Assembly (NCBI GenBank): GCA_964432885.1
Contig: CAYSPG010000004.1
Coordinates: 167,339 to 231,338, forward strand
From: CAYSPG01 sp964432885
GTDB taxonomy: Bacteria > Bacteroidota > Bacteroidia > AKYH767-A > OLB10
Length of the DNA: 64,000 bases
Direction: 5' to 3'
Each line of letters starts with the position of its first letter. Position 1 is the stretch's first letter. Shown here piece by piece: positions 28,000 to 36,439 of this stretch. The notes beneath the pieces were generated by a model that was not told the DNA's origin, searched no databases, and was given only the letters and a program-made list of their open reading frames with translations. A program made the translations under genes and the position numbers.

Positions 28000-30312
28000 C
28001 TATTTATAATAAGCGCCACCATATCCCACGGGCATATTTTTAGGATTAACACCATTAAGTATAAAACTTAAACTCTTTATGTTGTTTTTTTCCATCAGTT
28101 GATGTGCTACATCTATAAAATCTTTTTTGGAGTATCCGGCTTTTAATACATACACGTTTAGGTCTGAGTGTTTCATCATTACCAATGCGTCTGATAATAA
28201 TCCTACCGGAGGCATGTCAAGGATGATGTAATCAAAGTTTTGTTTTAGCTCGGCAAGCAACTGCTCCATCATGCTATCCAAAATAAGTTCGGATGCATTA
28301 GGCGATTTTGGGCCGCTTAATATCACTTTTAAGTTTTCTACGGGTGTGTCTTTTACAATTTCTTTAAGATTGGCTTTGCCTACAATGTAGGATGTAACTC
28401 CAATGTCGTTAGGCATGTTCCATGCGGTGGCTTGCTTGGGCTTGTGCAAATCAAGGTCAACAATCACTACTTTCTTTTTTGCACGCGAAAGAGTGGTGCC
28501 TGTGTTTACGGTGCAAAAGGTTTTTCCCTCGCCCGATATGGTTGAGGTAAACAAAATAACTTTTGATGTTGACTTAGGTGCAAAGTAGCTCAGGTTAGTT
28601 CGTATTACCCTGAATGCTTCGGCTGTAAGCGATTGCGGGTGTGCGTTTACAACCAAATAATCTTTTTTGGCTTCGGCTGCTTTGCCAATTACGCCCATAA
28701 TGGGTTGGTGGGTAATGTCGGCCAAATCTTCTTTGGTATAAACATAGTTGTAAAAAATACTCTTTAAAAATATAACTAAAAATGCAAGTGCCAATCCGCC
28801 ACCAATGCCTACAAACAACATTTTGTTGCGTATAGGTCGTATTAATCCGGTTGAGGATGCATGTTCCAAAATACTTTTATCAGGAACAATGGCTGCTTTT
28901 GCAATTACAGTTTGTGCACGTGTTTCAAGCAAAAACAAATACATCTTTTCGTTAATTTCTTTTTTGCGGGTAATGTCGCTTAATCCTTTTATGGTGGATG
29001 GCAAACGGTTTAATGATGCTGAAAATTCGCCTTCGCGCGATGAGAGCGCATTAATTTGCATAACCAGGTTTTTTCGCACATTCATTACTATGCCTATTAC
29101 GTTTTTCTTGGCAATGTCAAGTTGTGCTTCTACTTCTTTTAGCTGCGGGCTGTTTGGCGTTAAGCTAAACGATAAGTTGGTTTTGCGCTGCATTAATGCA
29201 GATAAATCGTTAAACGCTGTGGCAAGTGATGGGTTGTTTTGGTCGGCCAATGCGCTGGGCGATATGGTGGATATATCGTTGCCGCTTGTAGCAAGTTGGT
29301 TATATAAATAGTCAACCGAGTTTAGCTGCACCATCAGTTTTGCTTTTTCGCCCTGCACATCCATTTTTTGCTGCAGGAATGCCGACTGCTGGTTGGTTAC
29401 ATCAATGGCTCCGCTGTTTTGCTGATAGGCTACTAAGTTTGTTTCAACTCCGTTTAGCTGGTCTTCTACATCTTTTAATTGTCCGTCAATAAATTTTATT
29501 GAGTTGTCGTTTATTTCGCGTGCTACTGAAATGGAATAGTCAACATATAGTTTTGTTAGGGTATCTAAAAAGTCAACGGCTTTTTCTTCTACCTCATCTT
29601 CTATCATTACGTTTATTACCGATGCATCTTCGTCTTTTTCAAGCGACAGGGCGCTTTTATATTTACGTACCAGATAAGACGGATTGTTTACCACAAACAC
29701 ATATTGAAATTCGGTAAAGCGTTTGTTGCTTACCGTGGCCGAGTCTTTGGCATTTACTACAAGCGAAAATTTATCGGTAATCACCGGTTCGCCAAATTTG
29801 TGGTTTTGGCTGTATTTGTAGGTGCCTGCTGTTACGCTTAGTGCGTATTGGTCGCTGCTAACTATTTTTAAATAAAAGGGTACTCCGTAAAAGCTGTCAT
29901 CGGCTACTTTGCCTTCTACCTTAAAGGGTGTGCCTTTATATACCTCGCCCGTTTTTAAGCGGCCTTGTATGTAATACGATACTTCCAGGTTTAATTTATT
30001 TACCGCTTCGCTTATCAGCCGGGTTGATGACAGTATTTGTATTTCGTTTGATACATCTTCTTTATTGGGGGCTACCGGAAGTGCATTGTCAAGCGCATCT
30101 TTAAACGCATTTTTTTGTGGCTTTATTAAAATGGTGGCTTGTGCTCCATAAATTTTGGTGGCTTTTAGGTACATAAACATCGAGGCACCCACGCACAATC
30201 CTATAAACAGAACAAACCAATACCAGTTTTTCATTACCAGCGTTAGTGTATTCTTTATATCCTTGCTATCTACTATCGAATCATTTTTTTTAATCGTTAC
30301 CTGACTGTTCAT
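28000..30312 (-). CDS. Wzc-like polysaccharide co-polymerase with tyrosine autokinase domain
   Basis: 770 residues. Wzz-type chain-length domain with membrane helix 1 (~31-50), a periplasmic region with GNVR-like coiled coil (~260-450), membrane helix 2 (~500-525) and a cytoplasmic BY-kinase (~565-755). The kinase has Walker A SGEGKT (Lys597), Walker A' VVIVDLDLHKPKQ and Walker B ILDMPPVGLLSD. The C-terminal Tyr cluster is very short (GYGGAYYK), unlike the longer cluster in E. coli Wzc. It is expected to control polymer length and export together with an outer-membrane Wza-type channel, which is not in the window. It is the first gene of a minus-strand set including the ABC exporter and the toroid protein, and is divergent from gmd. 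Confidence 0.93.
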   Translation of the reverse strand: MNSQVTIKKNDSIVDSKDIKNTLTLVMKNWYWFVLFIGLCVGASMFMYLKATKIYGAQATILIKPQKNAFKDALDNALPVAPNKEDVSNEIQILSSTRLISEAVNKLNLEVSYYIQGRLKTGEVYKGTPFKVEGKVADDSFYGVPFYLKIVSSDQYALSVTAGTYKYSQNHKFGEPVITDKFSLVVNAKDSATVSNKRFTEFQYVFVVNNPSYLVRKYKSALSLEKDEDASVINVMIEDEVEEKAVDFLDTLTKLYVDYSISVAREINDNSIKFIDGQLKDVEDQLNGVETNLVAYQQNSGAIDVTNQQSAFLQQKMDVQGEKAKLMVQLNSVDYLYNQLATSGNDISTISPSALADQNNPSLATAFNDLSALMQRKTNLSFSLTPNSPQLKEVEAQLDIAKKNVIGIVMNVRKNLVMQINALSSREGEFSASLNRLPSTIKGLSDITRKKEINEKMYLFLLETRAQTVIAKAAIVPDKSILEHASSTGLIRPIRNKMLFVGIGGGLALAFLVIFLKSIFYNYVYTKEDLADITHQPIMGVIGKAAEAKKDYLVVNAHPQSLTAEAFRVIRTNLSYFAPKSTSKVILFTSTISGEGKTFCTVNTGTTLSRAKKKVVIVDLDLHKPKQATAWNMPNDIGVTSYIVGKANLKEIVKDTPVENLKVILSGPKSPNASELILDSMMEQLLAELKQNFDYIILDMPPVGLLSDALVMMKHSDLNVYVLKAGYSKKDFIDVAHQLMEKNNIKSLSFILNGVNPKNMPVGYGGAYYK

Positions 30313-30532
30313 TTATTTATGGGTGGTTTTTAATTGAATAACTTTATACAGTAAAATCCCGCCAAGGGTTATAAAAACATATATGCACAAAGTTGATTTA
30401 ATTTGCACAAAGTTAACAACATTTAAAAGGTTCTATTTTGCCTCTCAAAAATTATTTTAACATAAATAGTAACCAACCGCTGCCGATGTTCGTTTACCTA
30501 CATTTACATTTATAAATTTAACCACCATTATA

Positions 30533-31648
30533 ATGAAGAAGGCTTTAATAACAGGCGTTACAGGACAAGACGGTGCCTACCTTAGCGAGTTGCTTTTAAA
30601 CAAAGGATACGAAGTACATGGCATTAAGCGCAGAAGTTCGCTTTTTAACACCGAGCGGGTTGACCACCTGTATGCCGATGCGCACGAAAAAAACGTAAAG
30701 TTTAAACTGCATTATGGCGACCTTACCGACAGCGCCAACATTATTCGCATTATACAGGAAGTGCAGCCCGATGAAATTTACAACCTGGGCGCTATGAGCC
30801 ATGTGCGCGTAAGTTTTGATATGCCCGAATATACTGCCAATGCCGATGGCATAGGCACACTTCGCATTTTAGAAGCTGTGCGCATGTTAAACATGACAGA
30901 GAAGTGTAAAATATACCAGGCATCAACATCCGAACTTTATGGTTTGGTGCAGGAAGTGCCTCAGCGCGAAACCACCCCTTTTTATCCACGCTCGCCTTAT
31001 GCTGTGGCTAAGTTGTATGCCTATTGGATTATTGTAAACTACCGCGAGGCGTATAACATGTTTGCAAGCAACGGAATTTTATTTAACCACGAATCGCCCC
31101 TGCGTGGCGAAACCTTTGTTACACGCAAAATTACACGTGCAGTTTCGCGTATTGCCTTAGGCCTGCAGGATAAAATGTATATGGGTAATATTGATGCCAA
31201 GCGCGACTGGGGCCATGCCAAAGATTATGTGGAAGGCATGTGGCTTATGCTGCAGCAGGATAAAGCCGATGATTATGTGCTTGCCACCGGAGTTACTACC
31301 ACCGTGCGCGATTTTATTATTATGGCTTTTGCCGAAGTAGGCATTCAAATTGAATTTAAAGGCAAAGCCGAAAACGAAACCGCTTTTGTTAGCAAATGCA
31401 CAAACCCCGCCTACCAAATTCCTGCAGGAACTGTGGTAATGATGATTGACAAAAAATACTATCGCCCCAGCGAAGTAGAACTATTAATTGGCGACCCCAA
31501 AAAGGCCAACGACAAACTTGGCTGGAAACCCAGGCACGATTTAAATGCTCTTGTTAAAGAAATGGTTGCTGCCGACTTAAACCTTTTTAAACGCGACCAA
31601 TACTTAAAAGAAGGCGGCCATAAGGTTATTAATTATAACGAAGCTTAA
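30533..31648 (+). CDS. gmd: GDP-mannose 4,6-dehydratase
   Basis: 371 residues, close to E. coli Gmd (373). An extended SDR with NAD(P)-binding GVTGQDG (residues 8-14), the RRSSLFNTERVDHLY loop and catalytic STSELYG, with Tyr156 and Lys160 in SPYAVAK (E. coli Tyr157/Lys161). It converts GDP-D-mannose to GDP-4-keto-6-deoxymannose in the cytoplasm, the first step to GDP-L-fucose. The second-step enzyme, fcl, is at 36440-37381, separated by 4.8 kb of unrelated and repeat-rich DNA; the two usually sit side by side. Confidence 0.96.
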   Translation: MKKALITGVTGQDGAYLSELLLNKGYEVHGIKRRSSLFNTERVDHLYADAHEKNVKFKLHYGDLTDSANIIRIIQEVQPDEIYNLGAMSHVRVSFDMPEYTANADGIGTLRILEAVRMLNMTEKCKIYQASTSELYGLVQEVPQRETTPFYPRSPYAVAKLYAYWIIVNYREAYNMFASNGILFNHESPLRGETFVTRKITRAVSRIALGLQDKMYMGNIDAKRDWGHAKDYVEGMWLMLQQDKADDYVLATGVTTTVRDFIIMAFAEVGIQIEFKGKAENETAFVSKCTNPAYQIPAGTVVMMIDKKYYRPSEVELLIGDPKKANDKLGWKPRHDLNALVKEMVAADLNLFKRDQYLKEGGHKVINYNEA

Positions 31649-31746
31649 ATTCCCAATTATTTTTATTTAATGTTTGCCAGCTAATAGCAGGTTGTTAGCT
31701 GCAACCGTAGTATTTTAACCTTCACTGCAAATACGAACATTTCTGC

Positions 31747-32097
31747 CTAACTGAAGATACCAATGTTTAAACTGACAATTGCCGTAAGCCTTTTGTTGCC
31801 AATATTCTCATCTTCAACTACAGCCCATTTTTGTTCATCTTGGCGTTTTCCTTTAAAGGCATTTATACCTGAATAAACGTTGGCAATTTCAAATCTTGCC
31901 ACCTTCATTTTTGATAAATTAAGTTTTTGCTTTAGCTGTTCAGCATCACTAACATTGTTAAGCAAAACATATTTTTTGTTTGGAATTTTCTCGAGAAAAA
32001 GCTTCTGGTTTTTATACCAATAATAATCCTTTTGCTGTGCAAACAGATACGTGTTTGTTAAACATAATATCAGAACGAAGTGAAAGTAGTTTTTCAT
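31747..32097 (-). CDS. Short secreted hypothetical protein, possible propeptide remnant
   Basis: 116 residues. Signal peptide 1-20 (ends YLFAQ), then a domain starting KDYYWYKNQKLFLEKIPNKK and ending near AVVEDENIGN. That opening resembles the N-terminal propeptide of subtilase-type and other Bacteroidota secreted proteases as I remember them; the mature enzyme is absent and only ~100 bp separate the stop from gmd. It could be the 5' remnant of a larger secreted gene or a genuine small protein. It is on the same strand as, and 57 bp downstream of, the delta-60 protein gene. Confidence 0.5.
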   Translation of the reverse strand: MKNYFHFVLILCLTNTYLFAQQKDYYWYKNQKLFLEKIPNKKYVLLNNVSDAEQLKQKLNLSKMKVARFEIANVYSGINAFKGKRQDEQKWAVVEDENIGNKRLTAIVSLNIGIFS

Positions 32098-32154
32098 TTT
32101 TTTATTTTTTATGGCGAAACTTAATTTCCTTTCAAAATAACATGAGTGAACTAT

Positions 32155-33666
32155 TTACTGCTTTACTATTTTTTTTACATAGGTCTCTTTATCGGTTAAT
32201 ACTTTTATCAGGTAAATGCCTTTTGCAAGGCTGGCTATATTCAGGTGAGTGGTTGCTTGCGGATATTTTCTAATTATTCTACCTGAAGTATCATAAATAT
32301 AAATAGAACTTATTAAAAGGTTACTGTCTATTGCCAATGTAATTGTTTCATTAGCAGGATTAGGAAAAACGCCCCATTCAGTATAATAAGGAAGAGTATC
32401 AGTATTGGTGTTTAAATCCGAGGTAAACCTAATCATTGTAAAATTTGCCTTGGCAGCAGATGAAGCGCGCGAAGACCCTGCTATTAGTATTTTGTTGTCA
32501 GGTTGGATTAAAAGGCATTGTGCATAATCATTTCCGGTATTTATGTTAACTAACATGTTTCCGGCATTACCAAAACTGCTGTCTGGAAATCCATCGGAAT
32601 TGAATCTTGTCAAACTGTAACCATAATCAAATGATGGCATTGGGACACTTCCGCTTACAAAAATTTTACCATCAGAACGCACCGCTAAACTATTTAAAAA
32701 TACTGGCGCATAGTTGCTCGACACAAATTTTCCGGCTATACCAAACGAAGTATCCAAGCTACCATCAGTGTTATATTTTACTAAAGCGACATTTACATCT
32801 GAATACCCTGCTGCAATAATTTTTCCATCTGGCAGTATCTTTATGGAAGCGGCCTCGTCATATAAAACAGAATATATATCCGTTAGTACAATTCCTCCAG
32901 CGCCAAAACTATTATCAAGCGTTCCATCTGTATTATATCTTTCTAATGCAAATTTTAGGTTTGAAAAATCGCCAGTACTGCCCGCAGCTACAATTTTTCC
33001 ATCCGTTTGAATAGATAGTGCAAGAATTGTATTCTGGCTTTCTATTGTAGTAAACACTTTTCCACTATTGCCAAAACTATTGTCTAAACTCCCGTCTGTA
33101 TTAAAGCGCGCTAATAAAATTTGGTATCCGGCATAGCCTCCTGCTACAATTTTACCGTCTAATTGCAGTGCCAATGCGCCAATTGCATCATCCTGCGTTT
33201 GGTTTATCACTAATGTAACAATGCCTCCTATGCCAAAGGTATTATCCAAACTTCCATCACTATTGTACCTAACCATGGCACAGTGGTAATTCCCCATTGT
33301 GGTACTGGTACCGTCATAATACTCACCGGCAACAATTATTTTCCCATCAGGCTGCAACAAAATAGCGTGAGGCCAGTCCCTGTTATTAACAATGGTATTT
33401 ACAATTCCATTTGTTCCAAAACTTATGTCTAAGGTTCCGTCAGGCATATATCTTGCAACTCGAAAATGGTAGATACCAAGACTTAATGAAAGTCCTGCGG
33501 CAACAATCTTATTGTCTGGCTGTATTGCCATACAATATATTTCACAGGTTAGTGTATCTGTTGTTATTGCAATACCATTGTTGCCAAAACTGCTGTCTAA
33601 AGTAACCTGTGCGGTACCATTAAAAATTGATGCAAGAAAAAACAGAAATAGTAAACTCTTTTTCAT
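32155..33666 (-). CDS. T9SS type A protein with delta-60 beta-propeller repeats
   Basis: 503 residues. Signal peptide 1-19, then about seven repeats of ~55-60 residues (~22-410) with the core LxxDGKIxxAG...RYNxDGSLDxxFGxxG, i.e. the delta-60 repeat (TIGR02608-like) that builds a seven-bladed propeller. The C-terminal ~80 residues are a type A sorting domain (GVFPNPANETITLAI, IYIYDTSGRIIRKY, AKGIYLIKVLTD). It should be secreted and surface-attached; no catalytic residues are apparent. Its upstream region contains the 208-bp palindromic element, 85 bp from the start codon. Confidence 0.9.
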   Translation of the reverse strand: MKKSLLFLFFLASIFNGTAQVTLDSSFGNNGIAITTDTLTCEIYCMAIQPDNKIVAAGLSLSLGIYHFRVARYMPDGTLDISFGTNGIVNTIVNNRDWPHAILLQPDGKIIVAGEYYDGTSTTMGNYHCAMVRYNSDGSLDNTFGIGGIVTLVINQTQDDAIGALALQLDGKIVAGGYAGYQILLARFNTDGSLDNSFGNSGKVFTTIESQNTILALSIQTDGKIVAAGSTGDFSNLKFALERYNTDGTLDNSFGAGGIVLTDIYSVLYDEAASIKILPDGKIIAAGYSDVNVALVKYNTDGSLDTSFGIAGKFVSSNYAPVFLNSLAVRSDGKIFVSGSVPMPSFDYGYSLTRFNSDGFPDSSFGNAGNMLVNINTGNDYAQCLLIQPDNKILIAGSSRASSAAKANFTMIRFTSDLNTNTDTLPYYTEWGVFPNPANETITLAIDSNLLISSIYIYDTSGRIIRKYPQATTHLNIASLAKGIYLIKVLTDKETYVKKIVKQ

Positions 33667-33750
33667 TCGAAAAAAATTTTTCTGTTATGTGGTAAAGATA
33701 TATAACTTTTTTGAAAATGAATGAAAGTAAAATAATTTATTATTCGATTT

Positions 33751-33958
33751 CATTGTTGTCCGATTAAAACAAAATAGATTCCTCATTTCATTCGGAATGA
33801 CAATTAATTTAGAGAGAATTGCGAGAAGGTGGGGCTTGCTTTTGCGCGTCGCGCAAAAGCAAGCCCCACCTTCTCCTTAAAAAGAATTTTACACTGTCAT
33901 TCCGAATGAAATGAGGAATCTCAACATCATAATACCAGATTTTAATCGGACAACAGTG
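33751..33958. mobile_element. 208-bp MITE-like palindromic element, copy 1
   Basis: The outer terminal inverted repeats (33751-33768 CATTGTTGTCCGATTAAA with 33941-33958) match at 17 of 18 positions. A second pair of arms (33776-33802 with 33895-33921) is a perfect 27-bp match. The central palindrome has 26-bp perfect arms (33823-33848 with 33850-33875) around one base. ATTCGATTT flanks the element directly on both sides (33742-33750 and 33959-33967), a perfect 9-bp target-site duplication. It has no coding capacity, so any transposition would need a transposase in trans. A second 208-bp copy lies at 46627-46834. Confidence 0.85.
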
Positions 33959-34225
33959 ATTCGATTTCAGGTAATATCAAAAGCCCCCCATAGGCGAGCG
34001 CAATGTCATTAAGTTAAGCCCGTAGGGCTTTAATAGCAATAACCCCCGATGGAATCGTGGGTAGAATAGACAATCATTTTTTTTTGAACCCTGTCAGGGT
34101 TCAACGCATCTTATATCCTTTTTCCCGATTTCATCGAGAATTATTCAAGTTTAATCCCTGCCTGCCAGCAGGCAGGCATTTCTTAAATTAATTACATTGC
34201 GGGTTAGGGGGTGAGGCCTCAAAAC
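33959..34225. repeat. Cluster of short hairpins, no gene
   Basis: Together with the MITE, this covers the 649-bp gene-free stretch 33667-34315. The hairpins are 34016-34030 (6-bp stem), 34042-34062 (8 of 9 pairs), 34086-34102 (8-bp stem, single-base loop) and 34157-34176 (CCTGCCTGC/GCAGGCAGG, perfect). None has a T-run. Such stacked word-hairpins are typical of Bacteroidota intergenic repeat DNA as I recall it. Confidence 0.6.
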
Positions 34226-34264
34226 AAAAAGCCCCTCCGATGAAAAAATCAGAGAGGCTTTTTT
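34226..34264 (-). terminator. Terminator after the 345-residue gene
   Basis: AAAAAGCC...CTC pairs with GAG...GGCTTTTTT on either side of an A-rich loop, 52 nt after the stop codon. On the minus strand it ends in T's. Confidence 0.7.
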
Positions 34265-34315
34265 ACTTCGTATGTTACGCTATTCGTAAATTCGTAACTA
34301 TTCGTTATTCGTACT

Positions 34316-35353
34316 CTACTTTACCGTCACCAATTCAGGCGATGCAGAAGTGGTTTTTATTCCCCCTTCGGGGGTTAGGGGGCTTGTTTCTTCAATTTCA
34401 GCTTTTGCAGCAGCACTAATCAATGGTGCTACAATCAATCGTTTTACAACCTTAGTTCCTGTATTCAGATTCACAGATATAATTTGCTCAGGATAGCCGT
34501 CAGCAACAATTTTATATTGCTTGTTTTCTCCTGCTGCCTGTAATCCCATTTCGGCTCTGCCTTCAATAGATGTTACAGCTCTTTGCGTTTCTAAATTTGT
34601 TACATCAAAAGTGTTTATCACAGCGTTAGTCTCCGCATCCCTTAACTCAACCACCAGCGTACTGCTGCCTTTTGGTTCTAACATTTCACTAACCGCTTCA
34701 AACGAAAACTGCTTGCGCTTGCTCTCATCCTTGCGCATCACAAACTGTCCGTCCTGTCCCATATCTATTGCTTTAGAATAAACATCATTGTTAGCGTTAT
34801 TCTTAGCATCAGTCTCAACACCCGCAGTTTCTTGTGCTTGTCCAAAATCAACCAACTTGCTGTTAAATGCAGCACCGGCAGTAATAAACGTTGCAGGAAA
34901 CGTTACAGGCATATTATTGTTTTCAGTAAGCGCAGCTAAATTTTCCTCAATATACTTTTTACCCTCGCTAATCAACGATTGCACACTCGTCCAGTTATCA
35001 TCGCTTGCGCGGTCATAACTTGCCCAACCTGCGGCACGCCAGTTCATTTCACGCAATTCCTTTTCTTTATATACACTCGAAATGTATTGTTTCAATGCCT
35101 GCCATTTTCCGCGCACATCATCAGCCAGCATAACCAAATCAAAACGAACAGACTCATGCTGTAAAGCACGCGCAGCTTCGCTTTTCATTGCTTCGGCAGC
35201 ATCAATTTCAGCAATGCGCTCATCGCAATATTCAACAGTATAAAAACTTTTAAACCCACCCATTTGTACAATAAACTCCTTACAGTTTATCCACATAGTA
35301 CGAGCAGTTTGATACATTAATGGTTGTGAGCAGCTAAATAATGGAGTAATCAT
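34316..35353 (-). CDS. Cytoplasmic protein of unknown family: helical half plus beta-sandwich half
   Basis: 345 residues. There is no convincing signal peptide, despite a few hydrophobic residues at the start. Residues ~15-145 are mostly amphipathic helix (ALKQYISSVYKEKELREM, KKYIEENLAALTENN); ~220-310 look like a regulatory beta-sandwich similar to carboxypeptidase-regulatory or CNA-B domains (TLVVELRDAETNAVINTFDV, YKIVADGYPEQIISVNL). The last ~30 residues contain SPLTPEGGI, encoded by a copy of an intergenic repeat (34361-34386). The 324-residue protein at 46935 has the same overall plan. I do not recognise the function. It stands alone between repeat-rich regions and has its own terminator. 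Confidence 0.6.
   Translation of the reverse strand: MITPLFSCSQPLMYQTARTMWINCKEFIVQMGGFKSFYTVEYCDERIAEIDAAEAMKSEAARALQHESVRFDLVMLADDVRGKWQALKQYISSVYKEKELREMNWRAAGWASYDRASDDNWTSVQSLISEGKKYIEENLAALTENNNMPVTFPATFITAGAAFNSKLVDFGQAQETAGVETDAKNNANNDVYSKAIDMGQDGQFVMRKDESKRKQFSFEAVSEMLEPKGSSTLVVELRDAETNAVINTFDVTNLETQRAVTSIEGRAEMGLQAAGENKQYKIVADGYPEQIISVNLNTGTKVVKRLIVAPLISAAAKAEIEETSPLTPEGGIKTTSASPELVTVK
34361..34386. repeat. CCCCCTTCGGGGG-type repeat inside a coding region
   Basis: TCCCCCTTCGGGGGTTAGGG and the following GGGCTTG match the intergenic copy at 35701-35732 in type, and a partial copy lies at 34199-34216 (GGGTTAGGGGGTGAGGC). This copy lies within the 3' end of the 345-residue gene and stays in frame. 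Confidence 0.6.
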
Positions 35354-36439
35354 AGTAGTGTTTGTTTAAATTGTTTGTATTATTTTATTTATTGAATTCA
35401 AAGATTTCTGTTTTTAACATGCAACATTTCTAAAGGTTACAATTATTTTAAATTAGTGCAAATTCGTGTAATTCGTGGCTCAATCTTTTTTCCTGTTTCG
35501 TTTGCTTTCGTATTCGGCAGCCGTTGGTTTAACGAGGTTTGCCTTTTAAATGTTACAATTATTTTTTTAAAGATTTGTAAATTCGTAATTATTCGTAATT
35601 CGTACTTCTTTCGGCACAAATATTGAACATGGTCTTATACTTATACAAAAAGCAGAATGTTTCAACCAGAACAAAAAATATTTCACAAATTAAAACTAAG
35701 TCCTCCCTTTCGGGGAGGATTTAGGTGGGGCTATATATATAGCATGTTTCTAAAACAATCCCTGGTTGCTTTTTCAATAGCTTTTCTGCCTGCACAACCT
35801 GCCAAAAGCAACAATCAGAAAAACGCGGGGCTTAATTTTGGGCAATAACTTTCCCTCTCGTTCAGATTATTTTTTTTCCAAACGTTTGCTTTTTTTTAAA
35901 ATCAAAAAAGCCTTTTACTTTCTTTGAGAATACAAGTTACACCTATTGCAAAATATTTCTGCGTAACGCAATTCGTATTTTCGTACTAATTCGTTATTCG
36001 TTGATGCTCCCTGCCAAACTGTCCCCAAATCGGTATCGGGATGCCCCTAATCAATATCTAAGCAACCCAAACCGCAATCCAACCTGCCATAATTGCAATC
36101 GGTATAACCCACACCAAAATCTAAGCAACCCACAGCCGTATCAGCAAGCACCAAACCAAAATCTAAAAATACCAAATCCAAATCCGCCCTTCCCGCAAAC
36201 CTATCCGTATGCCTCTTGTCATACAGTCAAAAAACGAAATCATCCGGGTAAGAAATGAAAGCAGACGAGAGCGTTCACTAAACTGTGTCAAAGGGAATAA
36301 ATCCCTTAGCCACATTGCCAAAGGAGCCTTACACCCCAAAAAAACATTTTGGCGCTTTATTCGTATTACTTTTGCAAACAAATTTTAGCGCAAAGCGCCT
36401 TTATCAAAACATAAATAACAACACGATATAAATTACAGA
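35354..36439. other. Gene-poor, repeat-rich region upstream of fcl
   Basis: 1086 bp with no convincing gene. It holds many ATTCGT-type words (35462-35480, 35578-35607, 35970-36005), the pyrimidine/purine repeat at 35701-35732, and a degenerate 63-bp direct repeat (ATCTAAGCAACCCA at 36056-36069 and 36119-36132). A small hairpin lies at 36291-36307 (AAGGGA/TCCCTT). An Asn/Pro/Gln-rich 85-codon frame at 36001-36258 covers the 63-bp repeats but has no other support as a gene. Confidence 0.55.
35701..35732. repeat. CCTCCCTTTCGGGGAGG intergenic repeat
   Basis: A GC-rich inverted word (CCTCCC...GGGAGG) followed by TTTAGGTGGGGCT, standing out against the AT-rich background. It is the same family as 34361-34386. 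Confidence 0.6.

Noticed and set aside
30408..30415. TAACTTTG on the minus strand as the Wzc-gene promoter
   Set aside because: It fits TAnnTTTG, but the nearest TTTG lies about 30 bases away instead of about 19.
36001..36258. 85-codon Asn/Pro/Gln-rich frame upstream of fcl
   Set aside because: It coincides with a degenerate 63-bp direct repeat, has no recognisable domain or signal, and low-complexity repeat DNA explains the open frame.
36271..36296. GTTCACTAAACTGTGTCAAA resembling an end of IS256-type elements
   Set aside because: Only one end is visible, with no partner inverted repeat, no target duplication and no transposase fragment nearby; the resemblance is from memory only.
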